Assembly: GCF_001949145.1 (NCBI RefSeq)
Contig: NW_019091500.1
Coordinates: 602,382 to 666,381 of the forward strand
From: Acanthaster planci
Lineage: Eukaryota > Echinodermata > Asteroidea > Valvatida > Acanthasteridae
DNA length: 64,000 nt
Direction of reading: 5' to 3'
How positions within the stretch are numbered: the first letter of the stretch is position 1; the number at the start of each line of letters is the position of its first letter. Below, one piece after another: positions 50,001 to 59,000 of the stretch. Under the pieces are notes generated by a model. It was given only the letters and a program-made list of their open reading frames with translations, did no database searches and was not told the DNA's origin. The position numbers and the translations under genes were made by a program.

Positions 50001-51824
50001 TGTTAGTCTACTTGGGGCATCTTCAATCACACTAGAAGATCTTGATGAATTCATCACACTACCAACTACAGTCGACGACCGCCTACTTAATATCTCTAGC
50101 TCCACCTCTCTGCTCCATATCTCAAAGCGATCTTGAAGCTTCTGAAGATGCTCCAAAGCCAAGTCAACATTTGTGGAGGCAGGTTTGCGGAAGAAGAGAG
50201 CACGACGCTTAAAGATCTTGTCATGTAGACGTGGCCATCCATCTGGGATAGGATAGAGCTTGTCTGTGGAAGGGATGAGTTAGTATGTACACGTAGGTAA
50301 AAGGTACTGAACAATCCAAAAGTTAGAACACTAAACCTACTTACTGCAATATTAAACAGTGGGTAAGATGTATGTTGACAACTTGCTTGAAGATAAGCTG
50401 GAGTTGGATTAACTGCTGTCCTTGGCCATGTATTTTCATGAGAGATATTCTTCAAGAAAATCAGAAGGCGCTGAACATCTTAAGTATCCCCAGGTGTAGA
50501 ACAAAGAACCATGCTACATATATAGCTTTTTTTTCTGCCCAAGTACACAATCTTTTTGCCTAGGATATGCTTTCTGTTGCATGGACCATGTATTGAAGAC
50601 AAGACATTGCTGTGTAATCTACCCAACAGAGTCAGAGTATGAAGGACAAGTACATGTAATGGTTTGTGTGCATATTGGTCGGCGTGTTCATGGCAGACAC
50701 TACTCACAGCCAATATTCATCTGAATATTCTACAGCTTCTTTCAAGCAGATATGTATTTGAGCTTGTTCATATGATGGAAATAGACCTACAGCTCAAGCC
50801 TCCTTCAAACCAATTCAACCGATACCTTTGTAAACCACATGTGATGAAGAAATGGGTTTATGAAACATGTAAATGTATGACTTTACACTATAATTCAAAT
50901 TTCTCTCTGTTTACCAAGTTCTCTCAAGTTTTTCTCTTCTCTCTGCTCAGTATCTGGTGATGTCTTCTCTTCATCAATACCAGAGTCATTAGTAACTTCA
51001 TCCTTAGGTACTGATCTTTGTCGCCTACTCTGGAATTGCTTCTTTTCTACCAATCCAACCAAAAAATAAAAGATATTCTGAGACTATGTTCTTGACAACA
51101 AAAGTCTTTCAATTCAACAAAAAAACAAACAAACCATGTCTAGATATATTTCTGAACCGCATGTATGTCAGCATCTAGGCATCATACATGTACATGTATG
51201 ATGCAGCTTAAAAACAAACTATCCAAACTGAAAGCACTGAAATAAAATAAACATCGACAGCCCATAAAGTATCAAAGTACATGTAGAATTACAGACGTAA
51301 AAATTTGAAGCCGACACCCTACTTGTAGATTACAAATAAACAATTGTCATCTCTACATTGTTTGAAATGTACATGGTAGACTACAATGTACTTCTATGTC
51401 GTAGACATGTGATGTTGCCTGCTCAACATTTTCGCTTTACCACTTGTGCAAATAAGAAACTAGTGATCCATTATAAGAATGGCCAAAAACACATAGGGCC
51501 TACGTTGTATAACTTGTTCCATTTACGCTGGTTCCTTGATTCAACTGAAGTTTTTTTATTTCAGCAATGTCTACCAATATCAAGTTGTCAATTTGTTCAT
51601 ATACCTTTCTGTGAAGACAAGGTCTCATATGTCTGTTTTTCACTGGGGACTGGTGAGAATGTAGTGCCAGTCACTTCAGTTGTTGCACTCAACTTGGAAC
51701 CAGTCCTCGGTTGTGTCAGGAATGCTTTGTTTTTCTTCTTTTGTGGTTGAGAGCCTACTTCTACACGAATCCGGATTTGTGCCGTATCAGAAACTTCACT
51801 AAACGCACCTGGCGATGATGCCAT
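34469..51824 (-). CDS. CCDC178: Long coiled-coil protein, probable CCDC178 orthologue, 18 coding exons
   Basis: Coding exons on the minus strand, 5' to 3': 51824-51605, 51046-50915, 50263-49991, 48180-47992, 47581-47363, 46998-46848, 46451-46382, 45768-45626, 45446-45343, 44900-44755, 44171-44035, 43318-43135, 38023-37799, 37370-37257, 36955-36810, 35883-35724, 35505-35356 and 34741-34469. All phases agree, totalling 3036 nt (1011 aa). Start ATG is 51824-51822 (MASSPGAFSEV); stop TAG is 34471-34469. The first ~290 residues are Ser/Thr-rich and probably disordered apart from KLYPIPDGWPRLHDK. The remainder is almost continuous heptad coiled coil ending LHHALVQYYHIRGLF. There is no signal peptide or membrane segment. 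The CCDC178 call rests on architecture and on the head-to-head position next to ASXL, as in human. A ciliary or structural role is a guess. Another CCDC family is possible. Confidence 0.8.
36290..36423 (-). mobile_element. tRNA-derived SINE, minus strand
   Basis: On the minus strand, TAGCTTTGTGG (A box, 36422-36412) and GGGTTCAAATCC (B box, 36380-36369) are followed by CCAGGAGTATAAATGG, matching the SINE at 29702. It lies in a CCDC178-like intron. Confidence 0.7.
38024..43134 (-). other. CCDC178-like intron, 5.1 kb
   Basis: Largest intron of this gene. Contains the 33-bp minisatellite and an unexplained 95-codon plus-strand frame at 39377-39664. A pogo-like TIR remnant (CAGTCAACTCTTGTTATGAC, near 41923) lacks a partner. 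Confidence 0.6.
42181..42570. repeat. 33-bp minisatellite, 12 copies
   Basis: Unit GTAACAACACTATGCAATTA plus ACCACAGCACTGA, with a second type carrying AAAACCAATATG. One unit has lost 3 bases, so the register stays a multiple of three. Both strands are therefore open for well over 100 codons with repeating peptides. It is in the CCDC178-like intron 38024-43134, and I do not consider the frames genes. Confidence 0.93.
43135..46998 (-). CDS. CCDC178: CCDC178-like central coiled-coil exons
   Basis: Seven exons: 46998-46848, 46451-46382, 45768-45626, 45446-45343, 44900-44755, 44171-44035 and 43318-43135. They encode uninterrupted charged helix, for example PLVEEKLELERDAMKR, LKRTEDKSAEAHGKAD and KREMTKVETQLAVVDEEYDK. 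The first of these exons only stays in frame with the second if its donor is GCAAGT, ending the exon at 46848. Confidence 0.82.
46118..46362 (+). mobile_element. MITE, copy 2 (about 245 bp)
   Basis: Same orientation on the + strand as copy 1 and about 85 percent similar by eye. It includes the long shared core around TTTGTTTGGCAGGTAATTTG. The right end is only 19 bases from the CCDC178-like exon 46451-46382, so it abuts the donor side of that exon. Confidence 0.8.
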
Positions 51825-51871
51825 CTTTGGTTTTAAACCATCTGCTGTAACTCTGTAAACTTTTACATCAT
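47363..51871 (-). CDS. CCDC178: CCDC178-like N-terminal exons
   Basis: Exon 51871-51605 has 47 bases of 5' UTR then the start codon. It joins 51046-50915 (KKQFQSRRQRSVPKDE), 50263-49991 (KLYPIPDGWPRLHDK, FFRKPASTNVDLALEHLQKL), 48180-47992 (Ser/Thr-rich) and 47581-47363 (IPHLGAEEVIDEVVVLLGRL). The long intron between 48181 and 49990 contains the 25-bp minisatellite and a large hairpin. Splice donors are GTATAT, GTAAAC, GTCAGT, GTAGAG and GTAGGA. Confidence 0.8.
48361..49160. repeat. 25-bp minisatellite, 32 copies without indels
   Basis: Unit AAATCCTTTGTCNNCTCAAC plus TCTCT, with the variable dinucleotide mostly AA, TA or TC. The array is exactly 800 bp, so all 32 units keep the 25-base register. 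Around 48760-48920 AA and TA variants alternate, giving a 50-bp higher-order unit. It lies in the CCDC178-like intron 48181-49990. Confidence 0.95.
49633..49759. repeat. Long hairpin (127 bp) in CCDC178-like intron
   Basis: Arms of about 57 bases start ATGGTTT and end AAACCAT. They share GGTTGGA, TGTTAG, TGGGAGTTGACAAA and their complements in the same order, around a 12-base loop at 49692-49703. It may be a short fold-back transposon or a precursor-like RNA hairpin on either strand. Confidence 0.7.
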
Positions 51872-52897
51872 CTGTAATGAAATAAGTGGGATGAAATTAC
51901 ATGAAAACGCCTGGAGAGTGTCTAGCAATCTGGGCTCGTTAACCAGTTAATATTTTTTACCAGAAAACGCTGCTTGGGACGGGTTTTTACCTGCAAAGTC
52001 TTCAACCTTCCAATTGCGCTTGACATGCTTGACCCAATTAAGCACGACGCTTAAACGAGCTTACACGTCCTCCATGGAGCACATAAGGAAAATTATGTGT
52101 TTACCCGTCATCTGGTGTCAAGTGGTAATTCCATCTTTTCCTAAGGCCATGAGATGGAACATATCCGTGGGAATTCCTTCTGGACAATTTTGAAAACCCA
52201 TGAGGCTTTTTTTCATTATTCATTAGTTGGTGTAGGTACATACCGCACATCAATAGCCAGTACGCGTCCATGTAAAGGGAACCAACCTTAAAAGTAGACT
52301 AGCTCTCAGTCTGTTTTGCATCACGCCATTTGTAGGTGGGTGCACTACAAACTCCTGATTACTTTGGAGCCATTTTTTAACAACAATTTTTCTGAAATTA
52401 AAAGTTTTGGAAAATAATGAAATTTTAGGGTGGCTGTTTCAGTCAGTAGATGGAAGAATATCCATTCTCATTGCCTAACAAGTAACGTTAGGCCTAGGCC
52501 TACCTCCATGATTCCATGGTGATTCCCTATTTGAATTTTTTGGCAAGGGTCACAATCACTTTTGTGGGATGACATAAATTATCTGGAAGAACGTTTATCT
52601 TGACACCACATCTTAATTCTGTGCAAATCTATGGACAGTTAAAAACATTTCCCAAAATGTACAGAATAGCCGTGGTTAGCATGGTCAGGCATTATCAGGT
52701 GAATGAATGAATGAGAACAGGAGAATTTTTTGTTAGAACGAGTTTTAGTTTAGGCCCTCATTCAACTTTGTTACTTCAAAACTTGCTCGTTTTTCCTCCG
52801 TTTTAATGTATCTTAATTACAACCTTTGACATGTTTAACTCCATGAAATCAACAAAAATGAAATAGGAACCTGAACAAACACTGGGCCTAGGCCTAC

Positions 52898-53035
52898 CTC
52901 AACTTTCAAGGTCCAGTAACTGAAATTAAAATTGCCACTGTGCTCCAGCTCGTCAGGCAGCCATTTCGCTTGTTGTTTCCTAGTGACGAAAAATCCCGAC
53001 AAATGCCGAACTTGCATCGGAAACGAAAAATACGG
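52898..53035 (-). other. Probable 5' UTR exon of the CCDC178-like gene
   Basis: A good minus-strand donor (GAG|GTAGGC) ends at 52898. The next acceptor is at 51872-51873, just before the 51871-51605 exon. An ATG at 53017-53015 opens a frame in this leader, but after splicing it stops within three codons, so it would be an upstream ORF of about 42 codons. The 5' limit is not determinable. The whole exon is inferred. Confidence 0.35.
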
Positions 53036-53396
53036 CCCATAAACTGAAATGTCGTTGACCTCTTGGATTTATCCATTATTTCAAGGGCTCTCTTTTATGA
53101 TATCAGTTTCGTTCATCAAAATTATAAAATATCAGTTATTTTTTCTTTATAGGAACCTTTAAGAATTTATTGTTTGACGTACAAAAGTTCAAGAATAGCG
53201 ATGCTTGATGTGTCTGCAGGACATTGTTATCGTAACATCTCCGTGCACACCCCTTTAGAAAAAAGGTAGATTCTCCTCAAAATGGCGGAAGGCTAAGTGA
53301 GGATAGGAACTGGCTGTTGAAGGAATGGTGTTAGGCAATTTGACTTTTTACCCTCCTGGAAACTGATTTTGTGCCCGATCTATCAACGAAAGAAGC
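53036..53396. promoter_or_regulatory. Likely bidirectional promoter between CCDC178-like gene and ASXL
   Basis: Only about 360 bases separate the inferred minus-strand leader from the ASXL start codon. The stretch contains CAAAATGGCGGAAG at 53278-53291, which matches the YY1 consensus overlapping an ETS-like CGGAAG. The ATG inside it opens a four-codon upstream ORF (MAEG, stop at 53294-53296). No TATA box is evident. Start sites cannot be seen from sequence. Confidence 0.5.
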
Positions 53397-56057
53397 ATGA
53401 AGGATAAACACAGACGTAGAAAGGGTCGGACATGGGCTGAGGCTGCTAAAACGGTTTGTATTTAATAGTTCATTCGAACGTGACTGAAATTTTCATTTCG
53501 GCATGCAATATTATTATATGTCATGATGTACCTTACATGTACATGTACTACTACTAGGCTACACTACACAGTGCAATGGCAATTGCCAATACAGGGGGCA
53601 GCCGATGGGGTAAGGGTCATGCTATTTTAAGCGTCAACGAGCGCTAACAAGCTTCAACAAAGCGTCAACAAGTTATTCAAGCATATTTATGCAAAGACCT
53701 TTATCCAAAATGTTGATTAGGATCCTAAATATTAAATTCTATGTAGGCCTAGGCCTATCAACATGATCAACATGATCAATCTGAAATGATATTTGATTTT
53801 GAGTGTTGAAATTTGAGTGACAAAGTCGGGCCTGTTTGTGCAGTCCAACCGGTCGACATGTTGTTTTCGCATGGATGGCAGAGAAAAGAAAAAGGGCGGC
53901 CCCCATACATCGCGAAAAATTTTCTTTTTCCTGCAAGAATCTGGAAGCAAATTTGATGTTTCTCTTACATAGTGGCAGGTCTTAGAGTCTCTAAAATATG
54001 ATAAAACCACTTAGTTTTAAATCTTTAGATGGTATTTTCAAGTTGTTGACACTTCGCTGACTCTTATTGCATGTGTTGACGCTTGTTGATTCTAAATAGC
54101 ATGACCGGCCGATGGCAATGAACCATCTGACCATGGATGAAGTTATACTATTTTACACAGTGCAGCTTGGAACTTTATTCGGTGGCCATGCCCAAAAGTA
54201 CATGATCATGGTAACTGTCTTACTAATGCAACCGTGGACCTGGCTGGAAGACCTACATGTAGGCTAGGTCATGTACGGTAGGCCTACTCTGAGTCTGAAC
54301 ATGGCCCAATCAGTCATGGCCGGCCATCATGATCATGGTCATGGACATGATCGATGGATCATGTTTATATTTAAAAGGTGACTAAAACACAAAACATGAG
54401 CCCATAGGCCTACTACAAGATAGCAGTTTTCTCCGATCAAGCCATGCCATGTGTTTTGATTACATGATTGCAGAGGGGTCTCACCATTTTGTGTTTGTGA
54501 GAATAGAGCCCTAATGAGGACTGAGACAGGTTTATGCAGCAGTTTTGGGAACACCTTGTTTGGAAAAAGATTCTCCAAAAAAAACCCATGAATTATTTGA
54601 AATTTCATTGTATTTATAGGTGGCAGGACTTGAAGCAGTTTAGTAGTATGAGCTCTTCCGTACAGCTGTCAAATGAAAACTTACTCTTTTGAATTTATTA
54701 GCACCTCGTCAGCTTCCCTACATAGTTTGTTTATTTTATTATCAATTAATATTTAAAGCAACACCGACAGTTGAAACTGATAGCTTTTCTTTCACTTATG
54801 TTTCTGACTTGCAGGTTTTAGAGAAACAGCCTAATACGCCCATGAGCTGTAAAGAGATATTAAGAAATATAAAAGAGGCTAATCTTAAGGACATAAGGTA
54901 GGAAACCATGTTTGTATTTGTCCCCTGTTGTATGCCAACTGGGGAAGATTCTTGCTAAGAACAGGTTCCACAATACACACATTCCACACAAGTTTAAATC
55001 TACACATGTTTCTCAATATTAGTAAATGATTTCCTTTTTAGACAATATTGATCCTCAACTTTATCTGAATCATTTTTTGTGATTAGTTGTATTTTTATGT
55101 GCCTTAAATCAGTAAGCAACAAAATTAATATAATAGTGAAATAGTCATGTCAAGATTCTTGTAACACCAGGCGAGTTAATCAAATATGAACCAGCATTTT
55201 TACAAAAATGTACTATAATTCTTTGCTCTAAACAAATATTTATCAAGAGAAACACATTAATGCAATAAAATTCTAGTAATTGACCTGTTTTCTGGAATCT
55301 GTTTTATTTTCTTGAAATACTGGTATTGTGGGGAGTATTTTACTTTTTATGTATTTAATTCTCAAATAATTGTTTCACCTTTTTAATGTTTAACTTTAAC
55401 GTTTGGTCACTACCTAATGGAACTACTTTCATGCAGAAGGTAAGAGCTAGGTTTGATTTGCATGTGTCTGTTGCTTTGAAGTTGAACGTTATACTTGGCA
55501 TGGTTTGATTCAATATTCAGCAACTTAGCTGTGACATTGTCTTCGTTTGTAGTAAATACCAAACAAGAAATCCTGTATATCACTTCATGCATCCATGTTC
55601 TAAGGGATCACATGGTTGGTTTTTGTTAAATTAATTCCTGAAGTAGACTTGTCAGTTTTAATGAAATACTTTGCTCTATGAACCTTGCACCTCATTTCAG
55701 TTGTTCCACTAACATTTGGTCAAAATATGAATGTTTGTTTGAACACTCTCAATCAGAATACCATGCTACACATACATTGCTTGCCACATGGGCATGGGAT
55801 GTTGACAAATTGTTAAATTCATTGATGTAGTTAATGGTATTGATAGGAGGGACTGAATTATCTTATTTGAGGGAATTCAGCTACCATTGCTCATGCTTGA
55901 CATGTTGTATTGAATGAATTACTGGACTTCTTTGTTTGTTTTTTTCAGTGGTACCGTGCCCTCTGCTTGCTTAAATGCTGTTCTACATGGTGGTTGTCGT
56001 GGACCAGATGGAACCTTCTTCAAAGTGGCTGATATGATGGGAGTTTATGGTCTAAGA
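53397..56057 (+). CDS. ASXL: ASXL exons 1-3: HARE-HTH domain
   Basis: Exons 53397-53453, 54815-54897 and 55949-56057 encode [25 protein letters not shown] and [15 protein letters not shown] ... [17 protein letters not shown]. This is the winged-helix HARE-HTH (HB1/ASXL) domain, thought to bind DNA. The first donor is weak (ACG|gtttgt), but residues on both sides match ASXL exactly in register. Intron 1 contains a hAT-like element. Confidence 0.95.
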
Positions 56058-59000
56058 GTGAGTTCCTATTTAAAACGTTACTTTACCTTGTTAAATTTCA
56101 CCCAAATTGAAATTGGTTTTAGAATTTTGCATTTTTGACGTAACGTATCTAAATACGGTGAAACTTCAAGTAAGCATTTTACAATACTTGAAAGTTTCTG
56201 GCGCGCATCCAGTAATAACTGATAGATATTTAAGTGTATAACCATCTCTCATAGGTCATGGTTTCCCACATTATCTTGGTGCATGCATACACATTTACTT
56301 GTTGAATATGGCAAGTTCGCCAGCTGGGGCCAATTTCATAAAGCTGCTTAAGCACAAAATTTGTCTAAGCACAAAAAAACTTTACTAAATAAACAAAGAC
56401 CAGCTCAAACTCATGATTTCCATGCTAGCCAAAAGACTGCTGAATACCATTCCAAAACAATATACTGTACATCACCAGAAGTTTTGTCCGGTAACCTGAT
56501 TTGTCAAGCAAGGTTTTTTCAGGCTTAAACAAATAAATTTTTCGCTTAAGCAGCGCAATGAAATTGGCCCCAGATCTTAACTGATACGTGGAAGTTGAAT
56601 GTGAAAAGAACAGGGTTTATTCCTCCACCATTTGTTTCACATAATAGATTTTAATTTGAGTGACCTACATGTACATGTACATTTTACACTTGAATTTACT
56701 GTGGAATGTTTTCCATTCCTTGTTTTCTCAGAGTCATTTATCTGATGAAGCTCGGAGTATGCTAGAATACAAACTGGATGACTCAATAGATGTGTCCAGT
56801 ACCCTGGATAGTTTAGATGAACCCGATGCTGAAATAAGTGTCAGCAAAATGCAGTCAGGTACCAAGAAAATGCGTGAGTGAAATACTTGTACTTAATGAT
56901 ATGCAACCTGCTTCAATTCACATGTATAAGAGAATTACCTGAATGACAAGTACTATTAATAGACTGATTGCTCCTGTGAATCATGTGATATACAGTGGAC
57001 ATCATCATGTGTTTGGAGTCTTATTTACAAACAAGAAAGCCAATGTTTGGTATAGCACCCAGGCACATCAGTAGTTTGAGTATGGTACCTATCATCAACT
57101 TTAGTTTTGGTAAATGATACTTATGGAACACTTTGCTTTTCGTGGACACCGTGTTTGTTTACACATATATTTAATACCCACTATAGGTCACGCGACTTAG
57201 GGCGTGCAATCTGTCTATTGTCTTCCTTTTACAGAATTTTTTCTGTTTAGTTGAGATTGAGATACCCTAAAGGTTACTTAATTTATTTCTAATTATCTCT
57301 TTTGAACCTTACTTTCATTTCTCTAGCTGTGTGCTATCTACCCGAGAAAGCACACCATCTCATTCCAGCCCTCAGACGCTTTACACTCCACCAAGTCCCA
57401 ACAACATCAGCAGCATCTTCAGGTAGTGTCTCATCTCATCAGTCACCACCAAGGATGACAGAGTCGGAGAATCGTGTCCATCATCACCATTATCACAGTA
57501 AGGGCTTGAAAGCTACATCACAGATGCACAGCCCAACAAAGTTAAAATTCACTCTACACGTACATCCCAAGCACCAAAGACGGAAGCAGCAGATTGTACC
57601 TAGGATTATCCTGAAGCCGCTAAAATCTCCTCCAGGAAAAGAGCCCAATTATGCAGGTAAACATCTGACAAGTTCTGTACAATGCAGTATCACGTTTGGA
57701 CTGTCACTTCAAAAGGTATACTCTTTTATATCAGGTGGATAATAATAAAAAGTAACAGGTGCAGTATGTCTATATGACATTGGTATTTGTCCCGAAGTTT
57801 CATATCTATTTCCGTATATACATGTATGTTTTTCACACAGTTCTAAATCTGGCTTTTATGTTGGCAAATGTGCGAGGGCATAAAATTCTTTATGGTTGGA
57901 ATTTTTGTATGCAAGATATAATGGTGAACACCATGGAGTCACCAGTGAATAGCGTCATAATTCTAGATTGTGATTCAATGCTAACTTTATATTCCTTTAC
58001 ATTGCAGCGGAGGTGATAGATCTAACACCATCTCCCAGTGACAACGAACGTGATTCTCAAGCCATGCAAGATGATGATATTGACACTGACACCAGCAAAG
58101 ATGACACCTCAGAAAGTAGTAGTCTTGGAATTACAAAAAATCACGTCAGTAATGCCTACACTGTTGAACACTCCCAGATAGATCATCAGCCACCCTCATC
58201 CTCAGACCAACAAGCAGCAACTTGTAATCCATCAAGTACATCTGATAATTCTGGGAATGTGGTTGACAATCAGTCCAATTCCATGCTTACCGCTATCAGG
58301 AGTTGTCAAGGAGGCAAAGATGATAGGAGTGATGTTCCTGCTGCACCTGTTACGAAACCCGAACCACCTGCTGCCAGCCGGGTGTCACTACGAATCAGCA
58401 TGAGACAGACATTACCACTACAGACACAGACAAGGTCCCAGACTATGAGCAAATTAATGGCCAATGTACCAGGATTCAGTGGCAAGGTGAATGTTGGTTT
58501 TCAGTATCACACACAAGAAAAAGTGTTTCATAAACACTGAAAAAATAGCATTATAATGTGATATACAGATTATTTGAAATTTGCTTAATTCAAATAAGAT
58601 GTACATATAATTCCCCAAACTCAGTCAAGGTTTGATTGCTGGTTGAATGAAGAACCATTGCAAGTTGTTGCTTAGCTGAAGGTACATTCCGATGCTGCCA
58701 AAGAAAATTCAAGTGGAATAATTAGTAACATTCTGTCCTTCTCTTACAGCCAAGAAACAGAGATAAAAAGTTTTCAGGTGAGATGTGATATTATTTATTT
58801 ATATGTAATCATCCAAAAGTGCATTTAGCACCAATTACAGGATGATAATGAGTGAAGAAGACAATGCAAAAATGTTCAGTTTAGAGGTGGGAGGAAAATT
58901 CCGGATAAATTTTTCAGGCAAACCCTAGGACTGAGGTAGGGACTGAAAACCCAGTCCGCATGCAGACTGAGCCGGATTTGAACCCCAGAAGTGGAAGCCA

